NCBI GenBank assembly: GCA_934343915.1
Contig: CAKRIL010000001.1
Span: 1 to 64,000, forward strand
DNA from: an uncultured Lachnospiraceae bacterium
GTDB lineage: Bacteria; Bacillota; Clostridia; Lachnospirales; Lachnospiraceae
Reading direction: 5' to 3'
DNA length: 64,000 bases
Shown: piece after piece, positions 48,623-57,413 of the stretch
Position numbering within the stretch: position 1 is the first letter of the stretch
How the letters are laid out: each line of letters begins with the position of its first letter
Notes under the pieces: generated by a model
Told to the model about the DNA's origin: nothing
The model's database searches: none
The model's input: the letters and a program-made list of their open reading frames with translations, nothing else
Made by a program: the position numbers and the translations under genes

Positions 48623-48684
48623 TGTTATATCCTGCAAGCGATAGGTGAGCATTGCGTGGTATGTCTTTTTTGGTTAATGATGCG

Positions 48685-48751
48685 TCTATAAAGTGCAATG
48701 AAATCTTGTCAGATATGGGTAGGTGACAGAACTGTTCAGATGAAATAAAAT
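48685..48751 (+). promoter_or_regulatory. Defence-type promoter element, copy A
   Basis: A 45-bp block starting TCTATAAAGTGCAA and ending at TGACAG (48724-48729), which serves as -35; TAAAAT (48746-48751) lies 16 bp on. Copies B, C and D share 30, 38 and 35 of 45 bases with it without gaps. It leads to the 17-codon remnant gene at 48797. Confidence 0.65.
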
Positions 48752-48796
48752 ACAATTGGAAGTATTTTATAACTATATTAAGGAGGAAATAGTGGC

Positions 48797-48850
48797 ATGA
48801 GTGTATTAACAAGAAAAATAGAAGATGTAGAGATATTAAATGAAAGGTAA
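48797..48850 (+). pseudogene. 17-codon gene remnant or leader peptide
   Basis: ATG with an excellent AGGAGG site at 48781-48786 opens a frame of only 17 residues beginning MSVLTRKIEDVEI. It follows promoter element copy A, and about 30 bases after its stop copy B begins, with GTTGACG and six T residues in between that look like the end of a terminator. The simplest reading is a cassette whose gene was deleted, keeping the first codons; a leader peptide is the alternative. Confidence 0.4.
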
Positions 48851-48883
48851 TATTGCCTCGTTGACGTTTTTTACTTAAATATG

Positions 48884-48951
48884 TCTATAATGAGTGACAA
48901 AAGCTTACTATTTCTGGGTAGATGACAATGTGGATGGAAAGTAGGTATTAT
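48884..48951 (+). promoter_or_regulatory. Defence-type promoter element, copy B
   Basis: Divergent copy of the 45-bp block starting TCTATAATGAG. The -35 is TGACAA (48923-48928), exactly 39 bp after the block's first base, and the -10 TATTAT (48946-48951) is 17 bp further. The ribosome site of the gene at 48978 follows within 20 bases, so the leader is very short. Confidence 0.65.
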
Positions 48952-48977
48952 TAAAAGAATGAGTAGGAGGAGCTTTT

Positions 48978-51206
48978 ATGAAAGGAAATATAATTCGTAT
49001 AGGATCTAAATCAAAGGGGTATGGATTTATATTAGGAGAAGATAAAAAAGATTATTTTTTTCATATAACAAATTTAAGGGGATGTGTATGGGAAGAGCTT
49101 TCAGAGGGAGATGAAGTATTTTTTGATGCTTTTAAAAGTGGTGATAAACAGGTTGCAGTAAATATAAAAAAATATATAGATACACCTAACACTAAATTAA
49201 ATAGAAATGAATGCCAGGTTTACGCTGGTATAAATCCTATGGTAAATCTACACCAGTTCAAAGAAGATGAAAACCAAATTATAAGAACTTTAGCCAAAAC
49301 ATTTTATGTGACTAATGGGGGAAATGAAATAAGGTTAGGAGCTACAAGTAAATATAGATATTGCCTGGTCAAGCCAACAGATTTGTTTGGGGAAAAATTT
49401 AATTTACGAAGAGAAATGGTGGTTATTTTTTCAGATTATAGTAAATTTGAACCTAGAACTTTTGACGCTATAGCAGAAGTTTTTAATAAGAATAAACAAG
49501 AATTTAGAATAGATAAGGTATGTAGCATTATTATTAGTAAAGATAATAATGTGTGTGAAGAAGTTTCGCAAATCTTAAAAAGTGATGTGGAGATGCAGGT
49601 TGTTGTACCGTTTTGTTATGAAGAATTATATACAGGTGATAAGACAATTCTTATAACAAAAAGATTTCAACAATTCTTTTATGAAAGAGATTTATTTGCG
49701 TTTGAATCACCGCTGAAAAAAGATATATATTTTTTTGGAAGAAGAGAATATGTACATGAATTAATCAGCCGTCATAACAGTGCAGAAAATTCTGGAGTGT
49801 TTGGGTTGCGTAGAAGTGGTAAAACGTCGGTTTTACAGGCGGTTGAAAGAGCAGCAGAATATTCTAACATTGACTGTGTGTTTATTGATTGCCAGAATAT
49901 ATATCATTTTACATGGTATAAGGCATTGCATTATGTTATTGTAGCAATTAAAGAAAAACAAGGTTCTACTGTTGATGTTCAGGAAGAAAAATACACAGAA
50001 GATAATGCTAATGCACAGTTTATTAATGATTTATATACAATTCTAAACAAGTTAAATCATGATATTTTATTACTTTTTGATGAAATTGAACAAATAACTC
50101 CTAAATTAGGAATGAAAGAAAACTGGAAAGAAGGGGATGACTTTGTAAAATTTTGGCAGACAATCAGAAGTTGTTTTCACAAATGGGGAGCTAGGTTTAC
50201 ATTTATAATTGCCGGAACTAATCCGTCAGCGATTGAACAAGTGAGCATAAATAAACACGATAATCCGCTATTTAATCAGTTGAAATTTGATACATATTTA
50301 CCTCCGTTTGATTTTGATAGTACTAAGGAAATGGTTAATAAATTAGGTACATATATGGGTATTTCTTTTGATAATACAGTTTGCGCAAAACTGACACAAG
50401 ATTTTGGAGGACATCCATATTTAATTAGACATTTTTGCAGCGCATTAAATAGTTATATTATGGAGGAAAGAATAGAAAAGCCTATATCTGTCACTAACGC
50501 AATATACAATAAGGTTATGCCAATATTTTCAGAAAAATCGGCAGATAACTATTGTAGATTTATATTAGGTGTTCTTATTGATTATTATCCGGAGGAAAAC
50601 AAATTTTTGGAAAAATTAGCACTTGGAAATATAAAAGATTATAGCAGAGAAGTTTATGATCCTCAAATGATTGCACATTTGCTAGGGTATGGAATTATTG
50701 AAAATAATCATGGAGTTTTAGGATTTAAAATAGAAGTTCTAAAAAATTATTTATCAAGAAAGTATGCCTATCATAGGCAAAATATGACCAATGAGGAAAA
50801 GTGGGCAGAAATTTCAGAGAGAAGAAATCAGGTAGAGCCCAAAATAAGGATAATTGTAAAAAATCAATTAAAGGCAAAGTATGGAAATGGAGCAAAACAA
50901 AAAGTTCTATATTCAATGAGAGAAGATATAAGAGGAAAATATAGTGTTTTGCAATATAATGATTTGTTTAACCCTAAAAAATGTGAAATATATTTTTTGC
51001 AATTAGGTAATTTAATTGAAAATAATTGGGAGGAATGTTTTAAAAATGTATTTACAAAAAACAAACCAACAATTAAATCATATTTTACAATAATAAATAA
51101 CTTAAGAGCAGAGTGTCATGCTGCGGAGGTAACAGATTCAGAGATGGATGGATTTAGAGGCGTAATGTCAATGCTTGAAAAAGAATGTCAAAATTATTTT
51201 GAATGA
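48978..51206 (+). CDS. Cold-shock domain / P-loop ATPase / HEPN-like protein, candidate defence protein
   Basis: 742 residues. Residues 1-66 resemble a cold-shock domain (KGYGFILGEDKKDYFFHI), a nucleic-acid binder. Residues 70-240 are unassigned. A P-loop ATPase of the Orc/STAND kind follows: Walker A GLRRSGKTS (276-284), Walker B LLLFDEIE (364-371), sensor IIAGTNPS and a winged-helix-like region to about 590. The last 110 residues look helical and resemble Swt1-type HEPN domains (LIENNWEECF, NNLRAECH at about 707-714), often RNases. Sensor, ATPase and effector in one chain fits an abortive-infection protein; this is inference. AT-rich, with AGGAGGAG before ATG and promoter copy B directly upstream. 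Confidence 0.75.
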   Translation: MKGNIIRIGSKSKGYGFILGEDKKDYFFHITNLRGCVWEELSEGDEVFFDAFKSGDKQVAVNIKKYIDTPNTKLNRNECQVYAGINPMVNLHQFKEDENQIIRTLAKTFYVTNGGNEIRLGATSKYRYCLVKPTDLFGEKFNLRREMVVIFSDYSKFEPRTFDAIAEVFNKNKQEFRIDKVCSIIISKDNNVCEEVSQILKSDVEMQVVVPFCYEELYTGDKTILITKRFQQFFYERDLFAFESPLKKDIYFFGRREYVHELISRHNSAENSGVFGLRRSGKTSVLQAVERAAEYSNIDCVFIDCQNIYHFTWYKALHYVIVAIKEKQGSTVDVQEEKYTEDNANAQFINDLYTILNKLNHDILLLFDEIEQITPKLGMKENWKEGDDFVKFWQTIRSCFHKWGARFTFIIAGTNPSAIEQVSINKHDNPLFNQLKFDTYLPPFDFDSTKEMVNKLGTYMGISFDNTVCAKLTQDFGGHPYLIRHFCSALNSYIMEERIEKPISVTNAIYNKVMPIFSEKSADNYCRFILGVLIDYYPEENKFLEKLALGNIKDYSREVYDPQMIAHLLGYGIIENNHGVLGFKIEVLKNYLSRKYAYHRQNMTNEEKWAEISERRNQVEPKIRIIVKNQLKAKYGNGAKQKVLYSMREDIRGKYSVLQYNDLFNPKKCEIYFLQLGNLIENNWEECFKNVFTKNKPTIKSYFTIINNLRAECHAAEVTDSEMDGFRGVMSMLEKECQNYFE

Positions 51207-51264
51207 TGCTATAAGAAACAATTTGGATAATCGAAATTGTATTATAGTGAAAGACTTTTTAATT

Positions 51265-51299
51265 GTAATCCACAATATTTTTATTAAAAACTGGATTAC
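51265..51299. repeat. Inverted repeat between accessory genes
   Basis: GTAATCC (51265-51271) and GGATTAC (51293-51299) flank an AT-rich loop, 60 bases after the ATPase gene. There is no T run, so it is a weak terminator at best or a protein site. Confidence 0.3.
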
Positions 51300-51385
51300 T
51301 GTGGGATATAAAAATTTCTTATATTTGCGTGGATACATACTAGGTATTGTGATTATATAAAAAATATATACTGGGAGGATAAAAA

Positions 51386-52798
51386 ATGAAATTTTCTATA
51401 AGTATAATATTGCTAGTTATTGCATTTGTATTAACGATATGGCAGAATATTGTAAAAAAAGAAAAAAAGTTTATATTCACAAGTGCAATAATTTCTTTTA
51501 CTTTAGCAATAATTACTATTGTTTTGACGGTTATAAATGAAAATGTTCAAAACCCGGAAATATATACTTCCAATGGTGATAGTGTAGAAAATAATAGTGT
51601 GTATATAAAAACATCAGGATTTTTAACGGTTTATTATACTATGGAGCCATATAACGATCCTCAAAAGAATGGAATTAAGTACATAGAAGAAATTCCTATT
51701 ACCACATCTATGACAATATCTGCAAAAGCTACTTTTTTAGGTATTTTTTGGAGTGATCTTGTTTCAAGAGATATTATAGTCAACAATGATAAAATAGAGG
51801 TAGAAGAAGTTAAAATACCAGGATCATCTATAATATCTATAGATGCCTCACTGTTAGGTGGGAAATATTATACAGGAAACGCTTTAGATAAATCAGATTT
51901 TCATGTAGAAGGAAAGACAATTAACGGCGATAATATTGTGATTTCAGATTTCGAGTTTTATCCGGAAATACTCGAAGAGGGAAAAAATATTATTAAAATC
52001 AAATATAAAGATCTTGAATATGATATTTTGCAATATGTTACCACGCCCGCTTTAAAGAGTTTAAATGCGGAATATATCGGAACGGGGGTATATATAGGAA
52101 AAAATATTAGTTGTTCTGACTTTGATGTGTATGGCTTTTTTGATAATGGAGAAAAAGAAAAAGTAGCTGATTTTACTATGTCACAGGATACTTTTAACCA
52201 AGCAGGAAAACAAACAATTATAATAAGTGTAGGAGATATAAGTACAGAAGCTATTGTGGAAGTAAAGCCTATTTTATTAAGCGTACAAATTGAAGACTTA
52301 GATGGAACAATATTAGCTGATAGGGAAATATTTCTTGAAGGTGACTCTACAAACGTATTAACAAGAAGATATACAGACTCTCAAGGATATGTGAATTTTG
52401 AACAAAATGATTTGGGCAAAAGATATAAGGTATATAAGACATCAGAAAGTTATAATGATGACAATGTAATTATTCCTATCGGATATTTAAATATCACAGA
52501 TGACAATATTGACTTTGTGAAGCCACAGACTGTGGCAAGTATCCGGATAGTAGATGCATCTGGTAATGTTTATAAAAACTCCAGCATTGAATTAATTAAT
52601 ATTAATAATTATGGGCATACATTTCAATCTGACTCTGATGGCTATATCAATATCGGTGAATTTGATTTGACGGGATTAGAATTAAATGTTTACACGGAAA
52701 TTTTTATTGTCAGAATCAATGATGAAAATTCTAGTTATCTTGAAAGTATTGGTTATACAATGCTGGAAGGAATTAATTCAGAGGTATTTTATAATTAA
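51386..52798 (+). CDS. Membrane-anchored Ig-like/beta-sandwich protein of unknown function
   Basis: 470 residues with two N-terminal membrane segments (about 3-20 and 28-50); the rest is probably outside the cell. Residues 65-130 resemble a chitobiase-C-like beta domain (YYTMEP, SMTISAKATF). Then come two bacterial Ig-like repeats (GGKYYTGNALDKSDFHVEG at about 155 and GTGVYIGKNISCSDFDVYG at about 230), and two SpaA/Cna-B-like domains from about 305. No enzyme motif. GGGAGG before ATG. It lies between the ATPase gene and Kiwa in the AT-rich island and ends at a long hairpin; whether it belongs to a defence cassette is open. Confidence 0.72.
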   Translation: MKFSISIILLVIAFVLTIWQNIVKKEKKFIFTSAIISFTLAIITIVLTVINENVQNPEIYTSNGDSVENNSVYIKTSGFLTVYYTMEPYNDPQKNGIKYIEEIPITTSMTISAKATFLGIFWSDLVSRDIIVNNDKIEVEEVKIPGSSIISIDASLLGGKYYTGNALDKSDFHVEGKTINGDNIVISDFEFYPEILEEGKNIIKIKYKDLEYDILQYVTTPALKSLNAEYIGTGVYIGKNISCSDFDVYGFFDNGEKEKVADFTMSQDTFNQAGKQTIIISVGDISTEAIVEVKPILLSVQIEDLDGTILADREIFLEGDSTNVLTRRYTDSQGYVNFEQNDLGKRYKVYKTSESYNDDNVIIPIGYLNITDDNIDFVKPQTVASIRIVDASGNVYKNSSIELININNYGHTFQSDSDGYINIGEFDLTGLELNVYTEIFIVRINDENSSYLESIGYTMLEGINSEVFYN

Positions 52799-52817
52799 AT
52801 AAAATGATAGGGATGTT

Positions 52818-52862
52818 TATAACAGAAGAGCAGCATTTTTGAAATGTTACTCTTCTGTTATA
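52818..52862 (+). terminator. Long hairpin after the Ig-like protein gene
   Basis: TATAACAGAAGAG (52818-52830) pairs with CTCTTCTGTTATA (52850-52862), and the inside (AGCATTT/AAATGTT) pairs further, giving about 20 bp in all. The T tail is poor, so it is a terminator-like hairpin. Promoter copy C follows about 50 bases later. Confidence 0.55.
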
Positions 52863-52915
52863 TTTATAGGATATAGGCATATTCTTAATCTTGAAATTAT
52901 GATTTTTATTATATG

Positions 52916-52984
52916 TCTATAAAGTGCAAAGAAATCTTGCCACATTTGGGTGAGTGACAAGAACAGAAATATGTGCTGTAATAA
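52916..52984 (+). promoter_or_regulatory. Defence-type promoter element, copy C (upstream of kwaA)
   Basis: The 45-bp block starting TCTATAAAGTGCAA is 38/45 identical to copy A. The -35 is TGACAA (52955-52960) and the -10 TAATAA (52979-52984), 18 bp apart. The leader to the AGGAGG site of kwaA is about 20 bases. Confidence 0.7.
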
Positions 52985-53019
52985 AATAAATATATTAAAA
53001 ATAGGAGGAGTATATATAA

Positions 53020-53601
53020 ATGAAAATACAAGAAAATAAGACTACAACATTTAAACTTTCTTTTTATTGTATTTCATTATGGATACTTATGCTGATGCTA
53101 ATTGTTTTAAAATTTGATTGTTCAACATTTGGCGCAAGTTTTAATATATTAGTATTTCTAAAGAATAATGTTTTTTCTATTATATGTATAGGATTTATAG
53201 TTGTAGGATTTATAGGTTATATAATTTTCTTGGATACGCTAAAAAATGCAAAAGAACTACCAATTAATGTAGAAAAATGTCAAAGTGCAAATTATGAAAA
53301 CTTATCTTTTTTAGCAACATACATAATCCCTTTAGCATGTTTTCCGATGGATGATGATAGAGAAAAGTTTGTACTGTTTGCAATAATTGTAATTATAGGC
53401 TGCATTTTTGTGAAAACAGATTTGTATTATACCAATCCGTCCCTTGTCTTATTAGGGTTTAATATTTATTCAATTGAATTTATAAAGGATCAAAAAATAA
53501 AAAATGCCATTGTAATAGTAAGAGGAAAGTTAAAGGAACATGATGTAATTAAATATTTAATACTAAGTGAGAATGTATATTTTGCAAGGAGGATAAAATA
53601 A
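53020..53601 (+). CDS. kwaA: Kiwa anti-phage protein KwaA (membrane component)
   Basis: A 193-residue membrane protein with about four segments (residues 13-30, 44-70, 88-108 and 112-135), then a short C-terminal domain with the NPSLVLLGFNIY motif of KwaA-like proteins. In Kiwa, KwaA sits in the inner membrane, senses phage infection and works with KwaB. Its stop overlaps the kwaB start by one base (TAATG), so the pair is co-translated. AGGAGGAG before ATG and promoter copy C upstream. Identity rests on size, membrane layout, the motif and the adjoining DUF4868 gene. Confidence 0.82.
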   Translation: MKIQENKTTTFKLSFYCISLWILMLMLIVLKFDCSTFGASFNILVFLKNNVFSIICIGFIVVGFIGYIIFLDTLKNAKELPINVEKCQSANYENLSFLATYIIPLACFPMDDDREKFVLFAIIVIIGCIFVKTDLYYTNPSLVLLGFNIYSIEFIKDQKIKNAIVIVRGKLKEHDVIKYLILSENVYFARRIK

Positions 53602-54578
53602 TGGAAGCAAAAGTGTTAAAAGAAAAGTTGGATGGAATATTGCAACAAAAAAACGGAATAATAATGTATGCTGTATTAAAAAAGGATGAGACAAAAATAA
53701 TTAAATTAATTAATGTGGCAGATGAAGGAGGAGAAAAAGCAGGGGAAAAAGATACATCAGAAATATTACTAGATGGATTTACGGATATAGTAAAGACAAC
53801 CTTTGAAACGTATGATGATTCAACAAAAGTATTGCCGCTTTCTTCTGCTGATGAAAGAAAAAATGGTTTGTATCAATATGATTTGGATGAGCTTCCCGAA
53901 GAAATGAAGTTTATGAAAGAAGTTCTTATAGAGGATTCAAATATTGCGACGATGAATTTTAATGATGACAAATTACAACAAATAACGGCATTCATTATTG
54001 TAATCGGTAATTCGGATAATAAGATAGTTTTATATAAACATCAATATCCTATTGGTTTGTTAAAACGTGATAAATGTATGCTTACGCCAATCCCACATAA
54101 GAACCGTTTGAAAAAGGTAGAAGAAGACATATTAAGGGTAGATTTTAATTTTCAGTTTTGCTTGTTTTATAATGAGTTTTTTGTCTCAGATATTGACAAG
54201 ATGGAAAAGATATGTTCATTTCATACACTTATCACTAATGAGGCAAAAAAGAGTATAGATTTAATCAAGAAATTTGACATACTTGATAATATTGAGGCGC
54301 TTGAAGAAGAATTGGATAATGTAACATTTGCCAGAAAACTTACCAGGGTATATAAGGATTCTAAGGTGCTTGGTAAGGTACCTAAAAAAACTATTGTAGA
54401 GTTTACAAAAAATCACAGTTATTTTATAAAAAATCCGCTAAAATGTGTTGATGACAAATTTGTATTGGATACAAAAAAATCAAGAGACACTTTTATTAAG
54501 CTTATTAATGACGACTTTCTTAAATCAGAATTAACAAACTACGAATATGAATCGTTGGCTAAAAATATATCTAATTAG
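53601..54578 (+). CDS. kwaB: Kiwa anti-phage protein KwaB (DUF4868)
   Basis: 325 residues, the normal KwaB length. It shows the DUF4868 layout: an N-terminal domain of about 90 residues, a central beta-rich part (AFIIVIGNSDNKIVLYKHQYP) and the signature FNFQFCLFYNEFFVSDIDKMEKI, here a longer run of which only FCLFYNEFFVSDI need be checked, followed by helical stretches with ARKLTRVYKDS. KwaB binds DNA and KwaA and blocks phage replication and late transcription. The start ATG uses the last base of the kwaA stop. No terminator is obvious after it. Confidence 0.85.
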   Translation: MEAKVLKEKLDGILQQKNGIIMYAVLKKDETKIIKLINVADEGGEKAGEKDTSEILLDGFTDIVKTTFETYDDSTKVLPLSSADERKNGLYQYDLDELPEEMKFMKEVLIEDSNIATMNFNDDKLQQITAFIIVIGNSDNKIVLYKHQYPIGLLKRDKCMLTPIPHKNRLKKVEEDILRVDFNFQFCLFYNEFFVSDIDKMEKICSFHTLITNEAKKSIDLIKKFDILDNIEALEEELDNVTFARKLTRVYKDSKVLGKVPKKTIVEFTKNHSYFIKNPLKCVDDKFVLDTKKSRDTFIKLINDDFLKSELTNYEYESLAKNISN

Positions 54579-54836
54579 ATAAAAGTTGCTTTAACGCGAT
54601 AATGTTTTCTTTTTTGTAACATGTACATGGGGTGAAAGAACAGATTTCATAAAAAAGTCAGAATTTTAAATAAAAAAGTATATATTAAATAATATGATAA
54701 ACAACCCTGTGAAAAATTGTCTTACAGAGGAAGGATATAATTCGATTATGGGAATATTAAATAGCGTTAAGAAAGATTTGTGTGAAATGAAAAAGAATGT
54801 CTAATGTAAATACATAATATTGATTAGTATATAAAC
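54579..54836. other. Spacer between Kiwa and the toxin-antitoxin pair
   Basis: AT-rich spacer. A frame at 54694-54804 would code 36 residues (starting MINNPVKNCL) but has no ribosome site, so it is more likely a gene remnant or chance. No RNA structure or repeat of the promoter element is seen. Confidence 0.4.
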
Positions 54837-54887
54837 TTGACATGCAAATTATAAAATACTATAATAAAATTACCTATCGGGTAATTT
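54837..54887 (+). promoter_or_regulatory. Consensus promoter and palindromic operator of the HigBA-type pair
   Basis: TTGACA (54837-54842) and TATAAT (54860-54865) are both perfect with a 17-bp spacer. Directly downstream AAATTACC (54867-54874) and GGTAATTT (54880-54887) form an inverted repeat over the expected transcription start. That is the right place for autorepression by the HTH antitoxin encoded in this operon (inference). Confidence 0.8.
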
Positions 54888-54905
54888 GCGAAAGGAGATG
54901 AGGGT

Positions 54906-55277
54906 TTGGAGCTAGTATACGTTAATGATAAAGTAAAATCACAGTGTACTAGTGTTAAGGAGGCTAATAAATTATTTTCGGGCGATGCAATGTTGGCTAG
55001 AAGTCTATTGGCTAGAATTAATGCTTTAGAAAATGCAGAAACGATAAGAGATATTATAGTTCAACCTGCCTTTCATTTTCACAAACTATTGAATAAAAAT
55101 GGAAATAATTTGGAGGGGTATTTTGCTATTGATGTAAAAACAAGACGTGAACCTTGGAGAATTATTATAAGACCGTTGGATGAAGAGAAAGAGCCTTATG
55201 ATCCATGCAATATTGATGAAATAGCTGGCAGAGTGGCAATAGTTAAAATTATGGAGGTGAGCAAACATTATGAGTAA
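54906..55277 (+). CDS. higB: HigB-like toxin (RelE/ParE superfamily)
   Basis: A 123-residue basic protein in the toxin position ahead of a HigA-like antitoxin. FHFHKLL and the final FAIDVKTRREPWRIIIRP carry the beta-strand core of RelE-fold mRNA interferases. Start is TTG with AAAGGAG eight bases upstream. It overlaps the antitoxin gene by eight bases, typical of coupled pairs. Function by family and order: ribosome-dependent mRNA cleavage when the antitoxin is lost. Confidence 0.8.
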   Translation: MELVYVNDKVKSQCTSVKEANKLFSGDAMLARSLLARINALENAETIRDIIVQPAFHFHKLLNKNGNNLEGYFAIDVKTRREPWRIIIRPLDEEKEPYDPCNIDEIAGRVAIVKIMEVSKHYE

Positions 55278-56355
55278 CTACATAGAGTACAATGATAAAA
55301 TTGCATTTCACCCGGGATATTATATCAAAGAGATAATCGATGAGATTGGTCTCACGCAGGAAGACTTTGCTAAAAGACTGGATACAACACCCAAAAACCT
55401 GAGCCTGCTTGTCAGGGGGGAACAGAGACTGTCGATAGATATTGCTGTGAAGCTTTCAAGGATGCTGGGTTCAGGAGTTAATTATTGGCTTAATCTTCAG
55501 AATACATATGATGCCTTGATTGCTGAGTTTAGGTCGGATCAAGAGTTGGAAGTCGAAAGAAGAATTTTTGAGTTCTTTGATTACAAATATTTTAGGGAGA
55601 ATTATGGACTTCCGGATTTGCCTAGAAAAAAGGATGAACAAATAAGGGTAGTAAGAACATTTTTAAATGTATCGACATTGGCGGTTTTGGCAAAAAAAGA
55701 TATGGCTGTCAGCTTCAGAAGTTCCGCAGAAAATTTGTCTGAGGCAAGTACTGTAAAGGCGAATACAATGGTACAGATTGCTGTAAATACAACATTAAAG
55801 GCGGAACCAATGCAATATAATAAACGAAAGTTCGAGCAAGCTGTTGAATATGCACTGACATTGACTAGAGACCATGACGAGTTCTATCAAAAGATAAAAA
55901 AAGCCTTTTGGGATGCCGGAGTTGTTTTTGTAATATTGCCTAATATACCAGGGTCCAAGACTAATGGGGCTACGAAAAAGATAGGCGATAAGATTATGCT
56001 TATGGTGAATGACAGAAGACTTAATTCGGATACGTTTTGGTTTACACTATTTCATGAAATTGGGCATATAATTAATGGAGATTATGGCATATCTTTTGAA
56101 CATGAAACAGGTGATAAAGAGGATGCAGCCAACAAGTTTGCTGAGGATAGTCTGATACCACCGGCAGAGTATAAGTCATTTATTTCAAGGCAGCAATTTG
56201 GTATAGAGTCAATACAAAGGTTTGCAAATCAAATAGGTCGTGATCCGGGAATTGTTCTTGGAAGACTGCAAAATGATGAGATAGTTAGATTTGATGATTG
56301 CACGTTGCAGCCATTGAGACATAAATATAAAGTTAAAATAACATATCATGGTTGA
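55270..56355 (+). CDS. higA: HigA-like antitoxin fused to an ImmA/IrrE metallopeptidase domain
   Basis: 361 residues. Residues 12-75 are a HigA-type HTH (HPGYYIKEIIDEIGLTQ, then FAKRLDTTPKNLSLLVRG). Residues 180-330 are an ImmA/IrrE zinc peptidase with LFHEIGHIINGD (HExxH) and EDAANKFAEDSLIP. The HTH part should bind the toxin and the operator at 54867; the peptidase may control antitoxin or repressor stability, as ImmA does in ICEBs1 (inference). GAGGTGAG lies inside the toxin gene before ATG. Confidence 0.85.
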   Translation: MSNYIEYNDKIAFHPGYYIKEIIDEIGLTQEDFAKRLDTTPKNLSLLVRGEQRLSIDIAVKLSRMLGSGVNYWLNLQNTYDALIAEFRSDQELEVERRIFEFFDYKYFRENYGLPDLPRKKDEQIRVVRTFLNVSTLAVLAKKDMAVSFRSSAENLSEASTVKANTMVQIAVNTTLKAEPMQYNKRKFEQAVEYALTLTRDHDEFYQKIKKAFWDAGVVFVILPNIPGSKTNGATKKIGDKIMLMVNDRRLNSDTFWFTLFHEIGHIINGDYGISFEHETGDKEDAANKFAEDSLIPPAEYKSFISRQQFGIESIQRFANQIGRDPGIVLGRLQNDEIVRFDDCTLQPLRHKYKVKITYHG

Positions 56356-56357
56356 TT

Positions 56358-56371
56358 AGTGATATATCACT
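56358..56371. repeat. 14-bp perfect palindrome after higA
   Basis: AGTGATATATCACT reads the same on both strands and begins two bases after the antitoxin stop codon. Possible protein site or tiny hairpin; no T run follows. Confidence 0.3.
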
Positions 56372-56520
56372 CATAAATCGTGAAGTATCAGATGCAGCTT
56401 TGATTTGTAATGTTAGCATTCAATAAGTTAGTGTCTCATATACAGTCATAATCCATGAGATAATAATTCATATATTAGCGTGAGTTGTAGTAGTGCGTAG
56501 CAATGCGAGGAGAGTTAGTC

Positions 56521-56700
56521 ATGGATCAAATTACTAAAGTTCGTCCACATTTAAAACGCGAGAAATGGAAAACAATTATCAGTGAGTGTCGGGCAAGTGG
56601 TATGACTGTTAAAGCCTGATACAAAGATCATGGCATCATTGAATAGACATATCACAAAATCTGAAGAAGCTACGAGAAGACATGTTGGAGTCTATTTCCG
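56521..56700 (+). pseudogene. Remnant of an IS66-type accessory gene (tnpA-like)
   Basis: Reading from ATG 56521 gives MDQITKVRPHLKREKWKTII and then SECRASGMTVKA before an in-frame stop, with more stops after it. The start and the SGMTVKA stretch match the small TnpA protein of IS66 elements. No TnpB or TnpC remains nearby, so the element is decayed. The frame has GAGG upstream. Confidence 0.6.
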
Positions 56701-57413
56701 CTGCAAATGTCACAGATATAATCAGTGGACTGAAGATAAAATAGAGAAATGGACAGTGCTTATATTTTATTCTACATAGGATAATTCACAATGTATTGTA
56801 CATGTTGACGACAATGATGATACTTATAAATTATTAAAAAAGATAATAATTACTAGAAATGATTACGTAGGTATCGGTCATAAGAAAACTAATAAGAGGC
56901 AAAGGGCAGCCAATAATATGGAGCAGATAGCCTCGAATTTGAATATCAAGAAAGTGTTTTACACAAATTTTTACCAAAAGAAGAAAATATAGTTAAATTC
57001 GGTACTTTATTAACAGATGTTTACACGGGTTTGAGTATAATTACAAATAAAATATATCAATTTAGCTGCCAAAAGTTTTACCATATTCCATCCAAATATT
57101 TTAATATACACATTAGTGATAAAGCGACAATCATATTATTCATGATTTTATTAATATGTTTTTTACAATATTTTCAGATGCGAGGACAATACAAAATATG
57201 AAGCACTGTTTGATGATAATACAGAATGATAGTATTGTCTAATTACAGGGATAAAGTTTTCATTTGTTAAATATTGCTTTAGTGGCATTTAAATAACTAT
57301 ATGTAGCTATTATGCGTATATTTATAGGATGTAAGATGTAAAAAAGGAAAAAATATTTTAACATTAATGCCAGGTTAGTGTAAACGGTACAAAGAGGACA
57401 ATGTAATAATACA
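56701..57413. other. Gene-poor AT-rich stretch
   Basis: Stops occur in all frames and I recognise no gene, RNA or repeat. Base composition is as AT-rich as the defence genes, so it is probably the decayed remainder of inserted DNA behind the IS66 fragment. Confidence 0.5.

Noticed and set aside
48603..48812. A 69-residue minus-strand frame
   Set aside because: It runs through a terminator and promoter copy A, and the other promoter copies do not keep a matching frame, so coding is unlikely.
51175..51360. A 61-codon frame after the ATPase gene
   Set aside because: It overlaps the end of the ATPase gene in another frame, has no ribosome site and has no recognisable product.
48685..52984. The repeated block as a riboswitch or structured RNA
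   Set aside because: A GTCA/TGAC pairing possible in copy A is lost in copies B and D, and the block ends at the -35 box, so it lies upstream of the transcript.
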